Shown here piece after piece: positions 1 through 7,361 of a stretch of 64,000 nucleotides of DNA. This stretch comes from Xanthomonas bonasiae (GTDB taxonomy: Bacteria; Pseudomonadota; Gammaproteobacteria; Xanthomonadales; Xanthomonadaceae): positions 1 to 64,000 of the forward strand of contig NZ_JAFIWB010000004.1 in assembly GCF_017163705.1 (NCBI RefSeq), in the 5' to 3' direction. A program made the position numbers and the translations under genes. The notes beneath the pieces were generated by a model. It had not been told where the DNA came from, ran no database searches, and saw nothing but the letters and a program-made list of their open reading frames with translations. Position 1 is the first letter of the stretch. Every line of letters begins with the position of its first letter.

Positions 1-230
1 GTGCAGGTCTGCGGCGGGCGTGGGCGGCGGGGCGCGCGTGGCGGGCGGGCAAGCTCGGCGGCGATGGCGGCCGCGGCGTCTTCAACTGACATCATCGGCG
101 TGCACGGTGGCTCGATGTAACGCAGGAATCCGGCCGGCTCGGGCGCGGGACTGTGCTTCGGTTGGCGCGTTGCACGTTTGCGTGCAGTCGTGGGGCGGGC
201 AGGGGCGCTACGGGGTGACGGTTGACGCAT
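1..230 (-). CDS. Hypothetical small basic protein, cut by the window edge
   Basis: An open frame starts at the ATG at 230 and runs off the left edge, giving 76 readable codons. The start is preceded by a near-consensus Shine-Dalgarno sequence (AAGGAGG, 7 nt before ATG), the main reason to call it real. The visible N-terminus is rich in Arg, Pro and Ala (begins MRQPSPRSAPARP), followed by a short segment around FLRYIEPP and SVEDAAAAIAAEL that could be a helix. I do not recognise the family. It follows the ash-like ORF at 289-486 on the same strand. That order (leader hairpins, ash-like frame, small basic protein) is what one meets at regulatory ends of prophages or satellites, so the left flank may be an integrated element. 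That last point is inference. Confidence 0.5.
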   Translation of the reverse strand, partial: MRQPSPRSAPARPTTARKRATRQPKHSPAPEPAGFLRYIEPPCTPMMSVEDAAAAIAAELARPPRAPRRPRPPQTC

Positions 231-288
231 GGCACAGCCTCCTTGGCAGACAGGAACCCGCGCCGAACGGCGACGGGATGTCGGGAGG

Positions 289-486
289 TTAGAAACCGCA
301 CGTAGCCGGCGGGCTTATTTCCCCGAAGGGTGTTGTATTCGCCGCCCTCCCGACGCAGGTAGCACGTCGGAGTGTGCCTGCGGACAGGCACAAAAAACCC
401 ACCGGTTTGACGGAGGTGGGTGCCGCTACGTGAGGAGTTTCTACGCTCCTTGGAGGAATGGTGCTATTGGATTTTGGGGATGTCAA
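289..486 (-). CDS. Possible Ash-like small phage/satellite ORF
   Basis: Small frame ending TTPFGEISPPATCGF. Its central part (VGFLCLSAGTLRRATC) resembles the short Cys/Arg-containing proteins annotated as Ash or Icd-like in prophages and satellites, from memory of that family only. The longest reading starts at a TTG at 486; the true start is uncertain, and a Shine-Dalgarno-like AAGGAG lies inside the frame. An overlapping minus-strand frame (92-391) also shows recurrent-looking residues, so the reading frame may be wrong. The coding sequence contains two strong hairpins (373-392 and 397-421). It could equally be a non-coding leader of the gene starting at 230. Confidence 0.25.
   Translation of the reverse strand: MTSPKSNSTIPPRSVETPHVAAPTSVKPVGFLCLSAGTLRRATCVGRAANTTPFGEISPPATCGF
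373..421 (-). terminator. Two adjacent hairpins with a T6 run (leader terminator/attenuator)
   Basis: Read on the minus strand, ACCCACC (421-415) pairs with GGTGGGT (403-397) and is followed by six T residues (397-392), the layout of an intrinsic terminator. It is followed directly by a perfect 8-bp stem TGTGCCTG/CAGGCACA (392-373) with a 4-nt loop. The pair sits upstream of the gene that starts at 230 and downstream of the large NTPase gene ending at 553, so it could end that transcript or attenuate the small genes. Confidence 0.5.
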
Positions 487-552
487 CTGGTTTGGGGTGA
501 CGAGCGATGGCGCGCTTTCTAAATGAACCTGACCTCGTTATCAGAACGTCTC

Positions 553-3500
553 TTACTTCTTCTGTCTTTTTGCTGGCAGCTTGCTAGCCTTCTTACTTGG
601 TTTGGTGGCAAAGGCTGGGGGACTCAGGTCAAGGCCGCGCACGGCAAGAAACGCATCGGGACCCAGCGTCGCCGCCAACTCCTGGGCCTCGCTGTTAAGG
701 CGCCTAATCACCTCGCCGAAGCTGACCTTCTCGCCGTTGGCCGGATCCTCCCAAGTCTTGCTGCCCCTCCAAGAGATCACCAGCGCGCCCACACGCCGCT
801 GTTCTGGCAGGAGATATTTATCCATAAGCTGCGCGCGAAGCGCCCTCTGGAAATCGACAATCGTGTAGCTGTTCTCGCCGACTTTTAGTTCGATAACAGC
901 TTGGATTGATGCGTTAGACTTCGACACCAGCCGGATATCGGTCTCCTTCTCATCACCTGTCACGCCCTCTTGTGTAACTATGTAGCTCCCGCGATCGAGG
1001 CGCTCAAATTCCGCTGACAGAGCCCGCCTCAACAGGCGTTCTTTTTGGAAACTCGCCCACCCCTCGCGGTGCGATGAATCTCGGCGAAGATTATCTTCGA
1101 TTTCATCAAGGCGTCCGTCCAGCACATGGGCCATCTGGCGAAGCGTTCTGGGGAAGATTTCGAAATTCGTCTCGAGTTCCCTGACCTCACGCTCGTTCAG
1201 TACCTCTGCGTCGAGTTCTTCCGCAAGTTTTTCTCGGCGGATCGCAATGATTCGGTCGCGGTAGTGCGAGACCTCGGGATCGTCTGACAAGCTGAGTTTC
1301 GCTCGCGAGGCTTCTTCCCCCCTTGCATCCATTAGGGTGTTGAACAAACTGGATCGCGCGTATTCCGCGTTCTCTCGGTTGCCGACTGATCGCACGCCTC
1401 CGGCCGGGTCGTCGTCCTCACTGCGCACATGGCGGTGTGCTAGCCGTAGCAGCCGAAGGATGAGATCGGGCCGTTCGCTCATTGAACCGAGGCCAAGGGT
1501 CGCTTGGTGCCCGAAGAACGCACCAAGCCATTCGACTACTTTCGAGTTCTTGGCGGCAGTGATCGATCCGGAGAGCCGCTCCAAAGTTTCAACTAACGCC
1601 TCGGCGTCCAGGCGACCCAAGATTGGCAGCCAGAGATCGACGTTCTTGAAATTGGGCCTCCCAGTCGTCGCAGCGATCGCTGCGTCCCGGAGAAGCGCCG
1701 CGTCTTCTGGCGATCCATGCGCGAGCAGGAAGTCGGCTGCGTTTCCAATGTTGCGCCGCTGGATATCAGTTAGACGCTGCTTCGCGACGACTGCATGCGC
1801 CCAAGCTCGAACGCGGGGCAGGAGAAGATGCGCCAACGGCTCCGCGCTACGCCGCAGGTATTTCAGGAGCATCCCGTGCGGGTCCGCATCCTTCCGAAGA
1901 TCTTCTGACAGCTCATGACCAATCACGGCTTTTACGGCGATGGGATGTCGGGTCGCGAGCTGCTCAAGCCAGTAAGGAAGCCGATTGAGTTCCAAAAGCG
2001 CGTAACGACAGGCTAGCTTAGCCTCCTCAGTGCTTAGCCTGGCTGCCCAGGCAGGATCTTCCGCCTCGGCATAGATGCCCGCCAGACCCATCCGCCAACC
2101 AACTTGCGTTGTGTTCTTGTTTTCCTCATCACGCTCAGATCGAAGCGTGGGACTCTCGCGGCGCCAAGCCGCAGCGAACGCCTTTTGGAAGCGGTCTGCG
2201 AGATCCTTACTCAGCATCCGCTCAATGAACCCACGATTCCATCCCGCCTGCGAGTATGCGTCGCGTTCATTTCCCATGGCACGCCAAAAATTCCACAGCG
2301 TGTTCTCCACGCGGGCGTCCGAGAAAGCTAAGTCAGGGCTGCCGCGCAGCTCACGATGGAACTGTCGCCAGCTCGCGATACCCTTCGCGTGCTTCCTGCG
2401 ATTTGCTTCCATACGCTCGGCGTTCTTCTTTTCCCATTCGCTGGGTTCGTGACTCGTGAGATACGCCCTTCGGAAGGCTTCAACCCTTGACCGCAATCCG
2501 TGCTCGCCTTTAGTCGATGCACTTAGCTGAGCGATCCACCCTTCAGGATCGGGCTTATGCATCGTCCACTCGATTGCAACTTCCAATGCGAGTGAACGCT
2601 CGTCAGGCCTTCTTTGGGGATCCGCAATGGCCGCAAGCACCCACGGCTCATCCCGCTGCGAAACGGGTCGGTAAACACCCTCATGTTGCAATTGATAGAG
2701 CCGACTCTTCGCGTCTTGCTTGTCCTTTAGGCAGTATTTGCGCGCGATGGCATCCTGTGCCCAGAAAACGCCGGAGCGGACCGAGTCAGGCGCTTCACTC
2801 AAAGCGGCTCGTAGGTCCTTGACATCGTCCCTAGTTTCGTAGCTCTCGACCGTGAGCAAGAGTGCGAGCGCAATGCCCCTGATCAGCACCGCATCGCACG
2901 GATGATCGCTTAGGCGCCGCAAGCAGATTGCCAATAGCGCGGGCACCAGATCCTGGCGCTTTGACTGCACCCGATAGAGAGACATGTCCCAGGCCAGGCC
3001 CGCATTGACCAGGGCAGATATCTGCCTCTGCATCAATAGAAGCGTATCAGCATGGAAGGGAGCGCGCGCCACAACAATGGTGAAGTGAGTGATAGGACCC
3101 GAATAACTTCGCCTCTTCAAGCCTTGCCGCGCGAAGATCTGCATGAGCTGCCCGGGAGACATTCGGTTCGGAAAGAACTCAATCACTGCACGCTTGACGA
3201 GAACGGGTGGCCAGTCAGGCGCACCGGCAGCGATCTCGCCGAGAAGTGAGAACAGTCGAGGGTCATCAAGGCGGGATAGTGCTGCGAGGGCGCTGATGCG
3301 ACTACCAATCTCGGCTTTGGCATCTGCCGCAGCTTCATGAGCCAGATCCGCATTTTTCTTCATCTGGCCCCAGCCGATCAGCCCCAGCAGGGTTTCGCGA
3401 ACCTCTGGATTCTCGATACCGCTCTTCCAGAGACGTGCCACGTCTGCCATAAGATCTTTTGACGCGAAGCGCTCGACTTGGAGGCTGGGCACGGCTTGGC

Positions 3501-4896
3501 CGCGCCACCCGCCCTTGCCGAAGCGATCGACATAGCCTTCTAGCGCCGCGCGGCGAAGGGGCATATCGAGCGACTCAGGATCCCCTGCGTGAAGAAGCAG
3601 TTCGGGTTCGTGCTTAATAACCTCTCCACGTATGAATGCATCATGCCGAGCTAGCCACGCCACTACAGGGCGCATTGCTGGCTTCGCGATGCGCTCGCCT
3701 TCGCGTGTGAGTGCAAAGAGCAGCCGCGCAACTTCGCGATGGGGGAGCCCCTTATCTCTAAGTTGGCGAAGTCGCTCGGCGGCAAGGAACTCAATGGCAG
3801 ATCGGTGGTAGAAACGCACACGGCCGTAATTGGCGAACCCAAAAAGCCCACGCTCGAGCAAGGTGTCGAGCTGGTCTCCCGTCCAGTCGGGAAGAACCTT
3901 GCCGGGATCAAGAGCGCCGTCTCCCGAGGCACGGTCTCCCCCGTGGCCGTGCCAGATGTTGAACTTGCGCCCCAGGAGGGCAGCGAGCGCTATCCGTGCA
4001 GCGCCTTCGCGTGCCTTGATGGGCTCAAGCGAGACACGCTCATCGCGCTCTTTGTTCGGGCGCAACCTGATATCAATTGCTGTATCCACCTGATCGCGAT
4101 GCGAGCGGATATAGCCGTTCTCTTTCCAGTCACCGCACAGCTCAAGGAAATCCAACGGTCTGCGCGCGAACTCGTGCGCGTTTCGAGAACTTATTGCCTC
4201 GAATAGCCTTTCCGGGTCAGTGACACCAGCGGTCTTTGCCATTGCCCGCATTTGTTCCCCGTTGAGCGGCGCAAGAGCGACACTTCTCCACATCGGAGCC
4301 TTGCCTTCCTGCTTTTCCGCCTCTTTCTCGCGCATCGCAATACTCGCGAAGGCGACCTCTGGATCCATCTGCGCTTCGACCAAAGGGACCGGGAGATACT
4401 TGGAAATGATCTCGCGATCCACCGGAATAGGCCGGGTTGTAATCACGATCGTGACTCGTCCCAGATGCCCCGCAAGTGATCTGGCGACTGACTTGACTGC
4501 GCGATCAAAGCTTGAAAGCGTCAGGTTCAGTTCGTCGATCGAGTCAAGAAAGAAGATCGCTCGCTCTGTCTGGGCCGACTTCCAGCTATCGAATCGAGCC
4601 TCCTCCTCTAGGGAGAAGCCCGCATCGAGTGAGTGTGAAGCGAGCGTAGCCAACTCCACAAAGAAGGCCGCGTGCCCATCGTTCCATAGAGAATCTCGCA
4701 TTCTCTGGCATTCAAACGTCTTGCCCATTCCGGCTTCGGACACGATCAACACCCGGTCGGATTCCAACAGAGTTGTCCAATCAATCTTGCGTCCACCTGG
4801 AAAGTTCGCTAGGAACTCGGTGGCTTCCATGTTTTCGACCTTGTCGTCCGGCAGATCGGAGAAAGAGCGAACGACAGCGGTGTCGGTAATTGCCAT
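553..4896 (-). CDS. NACHT-type STAND NTPase with C-terminal PD-(D/E)XK nuclease-like domain
   Basis: 1447 aa. The N-terminus has a P-loop SEAGMGKT (residues 53-60), a NACHT-style Walker B FFLDSIDE (115-122), a sensor-1-like TTRP (153-156) and the conserved NACHT winged-helix stretch FYHRSAIEFLAAERL (362-376). Residues about 430-1270 are helical with no motif I recognise, consistent with a superhelical sensor. Near the C-terminus D1320 (TDIRL), E1336 and K1338 (VIELKV) match the D...ExK core of PD-(D/E)XK nucleases, and the tail is Lys-rich. STAND NTPases of this kind (Avs, bNACHT) sense phage proteins and trigger an effector, usually N-terminal; here the nuclease-like part is C-terminal. No effector lies N-terminal, as only about 50 residues precede the P-loop. 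GC is lower than in core genes, and the gene adjoins attC-like sites. The anti-phage role is inferred, not shown. Confidence 0.8.
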   Translation of the reverse strand: MAITDTAVVRSFSDLPDDKVENMEATEFLANFPGGRKIDWTTLLESDRVLIVSEAGMGKTFECQRMRDSLWNDGHAAFFVELATLASHSLDAGFSLEEEARFDSWKSAQTERAIFFLDSIDELNLTLSSFDRAVKSVARSLAGHLGRVTIVITTRPIPVDREIISKYLPVPLVEAQMDPEVAFASIAMREKEAEKQEGKAPMWRSVALAPLNGEQMRAMAKTAGVTDPERLFEAISSRNAHEFARRPLDFLELCGDWKENGYIRSHRDQVDTAIDIRLRPNKERDERVSLEPIKAREGAARIALAALLGRKFNIWHGHGGDRASGDGALDPGKVLPDWTGDQLDTLLERGLFGFANYGRVRFYHRSAIEFLAAERLRQLRDKGLPHREVARLLFALTREGERIAKPAMRPVVAWLARHDAFIRGEVIKHEPELLLHAGDPESLDMPLRRAALEGYVDRFGKGGWRGQAVPSLQVERFASKDLMADVARLWKSGIENPEVRETLLGLIGWGQMKKNADLAHEAAADAKAEIGSRISALAALSRLDDPRLFSLLGEIAAGAPDWPPVLVKRAVIEFFPNRMSPGQLMQIFARQGLKRRSYSGPITHFTIVVARAPFHADTLLLMQRQISALVNAGLAWDMSLYRVQSKRQDLVPALLAICLRRLSDHPCDAVLIRGIALALLLTVESYETRDDVKDLRAALSEAPDSVRSGVFWAQDAIARKYCLKDKQDAKSRLYQLQHEGVYRPVSQRDEPWVLAAIADPQRRPDERSLALEVAIEWTMHKPDPEGWIAQLSASTKGEHGLRSRVEAFRRAYLTSHEPSEWEKKNAERMEANRRKHAKGIASWRQFHRELRGSPDLAFSDARVENTLWNFWRAMGNERDAYSQAGWNRGFIERMLSKDLADRFQKAFAAAWRRESPTLRSERDEENKNTTQVGWRMGLAGIYAEAEDPAWAARLSTEEAKLACRYALLELNRLPYWLEQLATRHPIAVKAVIGHELSEDLRKDADPHGMLLKYLRRSAEPLAHLLLPRVRAWAHAVVAKQRLTDIQRRNIGNAADFLLAHGSPEDAALLRDAAIAATTGRPNFKNVDLWLPILGRLDAEALVETLERLSGSITAAKNSKVVEWLGAFFGHQATLGLGSMSERPDLILRLLRLAHRHVRSEDDDPAGGVRSVGNRENAEYARSSLFNTLMDARGEEASRAKLSLSDDPEVSHYRDRIIAIRREKLAEELDAEVLNEREVRELETNFEIFPRTLRQMAHVLDGRLDEIEDNLRRDSSHREGWASFQKERLLRRALSAEFERLDRGSYIVTQEGVTGDEKETDIRLVSKSNASIQAVIELKVGENSYTIVDFQRALRAQLMDKYLLPEQRRVGALVISWRGSKTWEDPANGEKVSFGEVIRRLNSEAQELAATLGPDAFLAVRGLDLSPPAFATKPSKKASKLPAKRQKK

Positions 4897-5004
4897 GTAG
4901 ATACGGGGTCTAGATATGGGATCAGGTTGTCTTATCTTTTTCTTTCGGAAGTGGAATTTTATTCATTGATCGAAGTAAGACGATGTACTTGGAGCTGGTG
5001 AGCG

Positions 5005-5064
5005 GCATAACGCCTGAATTAAGCTGTGCCGCGAGGCGGCATAGGCCTGAATGAATTGTTAGGC
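5005..5064 (-). repeat. attC-like site 1 (integron cassette recombination site)
   Basis: On the minus strand it opens with a GCCTAAC box (5064-5058) and closes with GTTATGC (5011-5005). Between them lie imperfect inverted arms (TTCAGGCC.../...AATTCAGGCG) around a GC-rich central hairpin. Its 60-bp length, the R''-L''-L'-R' layout and its place just downstream of a short gene (stop at 5093) are typical of integron attC sites. It is the best preserved of the three here. Confidence 0.8.
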
Positions 5065-5092
5065 CGCCGCAGGTGAAAGATGTGCAGCCTTG

Positions 5093-5341
5093 TCACAATT
5101 GACCTGTCGTGTTCGTTCGCACGTTCAGCTTCCAGCGAATTTTCCCCTGCGTCTGACTATGTTGATGGTGGTTCTGGGGCGGAAACGGATCATCTTTATT
5201 TGAAGTGATCTCGCGGTTACAGCCCAAGCAAATATAGATACCGGACGTAGGGACCGTGTCACCTGAGTTATATGTGTTTTGCCACCAAGGTTTTGAGGTA
5301 TCTACACTCTTAAGGACGGAGCTGTCAACATAGTTCGACAT
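5093..5341 (-). CDS. Small cassette protein with CxxC, unknown function
   Basis: 82 aa. It contains SGDTVPTSGIYICLGCNREI, with one CxxC pair (CLGC), then DPFPPQNHHQHSQ and GKIRWKLNV. The layout GDxxPxSGIYxCxxC...DxFPP...HxH is that of short beta-rich, possibly metal-binding proteins seen as hypotheticals; His residues of the HHQH stretch could complete a metal site. Start ATG at 5341. The gene lies between two attC-like sites, giving a cassette of about 385 bp, a normal cassette size. GC is about 48% on the line 5161-5220, against about 73% on the sample line 8041-8100 in nixL. Function unknown; the cassette context says only that it was probably acquired. Confidence 0.6.
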   Translation of the reverse strand: MSNYVDSSVLKSVDTSKPWWQNTYNSGDTVPTSGIYICLGCNREITSNKDDPFPPQNHHQHSQTQGKIRWKLNVRTNTTGQL

Positions 5342-5390
5342 CGTGTGATCTCCTTTTCGTATCGAATCTCGCCTGAATTTTGATATGGCG

Positions 5391-5450
5391 GCCTAGAACT
5401 TGAGTTGAGCTGCGCCACGAAGTGGCGTCGGCTTGAATGAGTTGTTAGGC
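5391..5450 (-). repeat. attC-like site 2
   Basis: On the minus strand it begins GCCTAAC (5450-5444) and ends near GTTCTAGGC (5399-5391). Inner arms (TTCAAGCC / GAGTTGAGC-like) flank a hairpin with the loop region GCCACTTCGTGGC. The R' box departs from the GTTRRRY consensus after GTT. The TAA stop of the upstream cassette gene (5445-5447) lies inside the R'' box, which ties gene and site together as one cassette. Confidence 0.7.
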
Positions 5451-6293
5451 TACCGGTCGCCCCGGCCAGTTATCTTCCGGGTGATACTTCTCAAGTACGG
5501 TGTATATCTCTCTTCCTTGCATCGAATCTTCAAAAGTGACAGTCGATAGCACCACTGTAGGCTCTGTTCCAACAACAATCTTTCCGAGATCAGATGCTTT
5601 GTGCGAAGGCCGAAGCTCAGTGGCGAAATGAGCTATAAGGCCATCGAAGTAGAACCGTATCGTTTTCATAGGATATGGTGTTGCATTCTCGTTTTCGATA
5701 TCAGGAATGTATTTGATGTCAGGATAAGGCGTCTGGTTGTGCATCAGGCCCTTAGTCGAAATTTGGGTGAGCTGGACAGGATAAAAGCCTGGATCTGGCT
5801 CTTCCTGGCCGAGCACGATCTTGCGTAGAACCTCAAGATCTTTTTGGGGTAAAACTACGTCTTTAAACTCATATCGCTCGCTCGCAGCCGCACGCCACAG
5901 CAAGCTGAGAAAGAACATTCGCAACCTCTTTGTGTCGAGGGAGACTTCGCGAATACCTAGGTGTTCACTGAACTTTGTATGCAGTTCGCCTAGCTCAACG
6001 GCTTCGCCCCAGCCGCTCCAAACGAGCTTGTGCTCCCGAAGCGCCGCGATTGCCCAGGTATCCAGAGCCGACAGGATGTCTTCACCTGCTCGAGTGACAA
6101 GCTCAGAGTCGTACCAACTGCTCCAACGACGACTGGGCTTAAGCCCGTCACCGTACTGAAAAAGTGGTGCGCCGGGTTGGCTCGGCCTAGTGAGCGCTTC
6201 AGGAATCAAATGAGATTTGACGAACGCTCCGGGTCTGCCAGTCAACTTGCAGTAGCCGTGACGTGTGCGCTGTGCAGGCTTCTTACGAGTCAC
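5445..6293 (-). CDS. Cassette-borne hypothetical protein with SHLIP motif (HNH-like N-terminus)
   Basis: 282 aa. The N-terminus YCKLTGRPGAFVKSHLIPEAL resembles proteins that start with a Cys-containing knuckle followed by a K/E-SHIIP motif, a treble-clef/HNH-like signature. Only one Cys is present here (CKLTG), so a complete zinc knuckle is not visible. The rest (WSSWYDSELV, GEDILSALDTWAI, MFFLSLLWRAAAS, PYPMKTIRFYFDGLIAHF) shows no motif I can name. Start ATG at 6293; the stop overlaps attC-like site 2. Together with the site it forms a cassette of about 0.92 kb bounded by sites 2 and 3. Low GC supports acquisition. Possible roles include a nuclease-like or accessory defence protein, but this is speculation. 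Confidence 0.6.
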   Translation of the reverse strand: MTRKKPAQRTRHGYCKLTGRPGAFVKSHLIPEALTRPSQPGAPLFQYGDGLKPSRRWSSWYDSELVTRAGEDILSALDTWAIAALREHKLVWSGWGEAVELGELHTKFSEHLGIREVSLDTKRLRMFFLSLLWRAAASERYEFKDVVLPQKDLEVLRKIVLGQEEPDPGFYPVQLTQISTKGLMHNQTPYPDIKYIPDIENENATPYPMKTIRFYFDGLIAHFATELRPSHKASDLGKIVVGTEPTVVLSTVTFEDSMQGREIYTVLEKYHPEDNWPGRPVA

Positions 6294-6311
6294 TAGTGGC
6301 TTCCACTGTTG

Positions 6312-6367
6312 CCTAGCGCCTGAATTGAGCCGGCCCGCGAAGCGGGTTCGGCTTGAATGAATCTTTA
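6312..6367 (-). repeat. attC-like site 3 (degenerate)
   Basis: On the minus strand GCATAAAG (6367-6360) stands where GCATAAC would be expected, then TTCATTCAAGCC, a central hairpin AACCCGCTTCGCGGG, GGCTCAATTCAGGCG and CTAGGC in place of TTAGGC. Both outer boxes carry one change at conserved positions, so the site may no longer recombine. The inner arms are nearly the same as in sites 1 and 2. The stop codon of the DUF4145-like gene (6365-6367) lies within the R'' box. Confidence 0.65.
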
Positions 6368-7042
6368 TGCCCCACTCGGCATCTCGTCCATGTACTTCTT
6401 GGTTAACAGATGGTTGTCTATCCAGTTGACAGTTAGACGAACAAGGATTTTGAGGTCAGACACATCCTTGTCACTCCACTTTCGGATGTAGTGGGTTTCG
6501 TCGTTGCCTAGCCAGGCCGCACGCTTTGCGCACTGCAAGATATTTTGATCCGAAACGTAAGTGTCAATGCATTTGGCAAGCGGCATGCGCTCAATCTTGT
6601 CTGCCTCGTCAGCATGTTCAGATTTTGAGAAGTCTTTGATCAGGAACTCAAGGGATTTACGCAGACCGATGCCAACTAGCTGATCTAAGTGCTCATCTGA
6701 GGCACTCTCAACCTGTCCGTAGATCTCGCAGAAAGTTGGCGAGATGTCTGCTACCGATTGAGGAAAAGACGACCGAGCCTTGTTTCTAGGGGCCACGGAC
6801 CGGAGTGTGAGTTCCTTGCTGTGGAGCGAACGGCGCCTGTAGGTGGCAATGAATGGTCGTAGACAGCTGCGATTTGTGCAGAGATAGGTTAGATAAGCTT
6901 CGGATTTGTCGGTCGAAACATGCTGACTAATCAGCTTGGGGTGAACGGCGGTATGGCACTGGGGACACCGATCTGGAGGCGTGTCAATACTGAAGTACTC
7001 TGTCTGCCCGTCTAGAGTCTTTGCTTGAAGTTCAATGCTCAT
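6365..7042 (-). CDS. DUF4145-like cassette protein
   Basis: 225 aa from the ATG at 7042. A longer frame to 7414 exists, but its added residues overlap nixL and look non-coding, so the shorter start is preferred; no clear Shine-Dalgarno sequence is visible. The N-terminus has a zinc-ribbon-like pair CPQC ... LCTNRSC (about residues 29-59). The C-terminal half carries SPTFCEIYGQVESA and GIGLRKSLEFLIKDF, followed by a helix-rich tail with ILVRLTVNWIDN, the layout of DUF4145 proteins. These are often found as fusions or neighbours of restriction and other defence genes; the biochemical role is unknown. It is the rightmost cassette gene, with no attC or integrase recognised upstream. Confidence 0.65.
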   Translation of the reverse strand: MSIELQAKTLDGQTEYFSIDTPPDRCPQCHTAVHPKLISQHVSTDKSEAYLTYLCTNRSCLRPFIATYRRRSLHSKELTLRSVAPRNKARSSFPQSVADISPTFCEIYGQVESASDEHLDQLVGIGLRKSLEFLIKDFSKSEHADEADKIERMPLAKCIDTYVSDQNILQCAKRAAWLGNDETHYIRKWSDKDVSDLKILVRLTVNWIDNHLLTKKYMDEMPSGA

Positions 7043-7361
7043 AGGGTCTTGTTGTGGGGCAGAACTACATATTCGGCGGGAAAATGGTGTGTAAAGGAGG
7101 TGTGTAGCGCGGCCGCGCCACCTTTCGAGGCAGCACGCATCCCAAATTCGATCCTTAGCCAGTCCCGCTGTCGCATAACCCTTGCGTCTAACCCCACGGC
7201 CATTTCCCAGTGCATCCTCGCACAAGGCCGACGCTATCACTTGTTGACGGCCGTCACAAGTTAAAGGCCGCTCGGCGTAACCGCCGGCGGCCTTAATTTG
7301 TAGACAAGTTGTTTGATCCCGCGCCATCCCAACTTGCCGGATGGCGCGTTCCACAGATAAC
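7043..7361. other. Gap between cassette array and nix operon
   Basis: No gene is supported here. It holds a hairpin at 7264-7294 (likely end of the nix transcript) and a second perfect 9-bp inverted repeat CGCGCCATC/GATGGCGCG at about 7319-7348 beside the nixL stop. A GTTATGC heptamer on the minus strand (7181-7175) resembles an attC R' box, but no partner arm is visible. No integrase or attI is recognised. Confidence 0.5.
7264..7294 (-). terminator. Hairpin terminator-like structure after nixL
   Basis: Arms AAGGCCGC / GCGGCCTT with an inner CGGCG/CGCCG stem and one bulged base, about 70 bp past the nixL stop on the minus strand. It is followed by a short T stretch (TTTAAC), so termination strength is doubtful. 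Confidence 0.45.

Noticed and set aside
481-560. Possible attC site after the NACHT gene
   Set aside because: Only short CGTTATC/GTTCTGATAACG-like pieces are present; no paired outer boxes or inner arms.
7175-7181. GTTATGC heptamer as an attI or attC end right of the cassette genes
   Set aside because: No matching partner box or inverted arms within about 150 bp, so it is probably chance.
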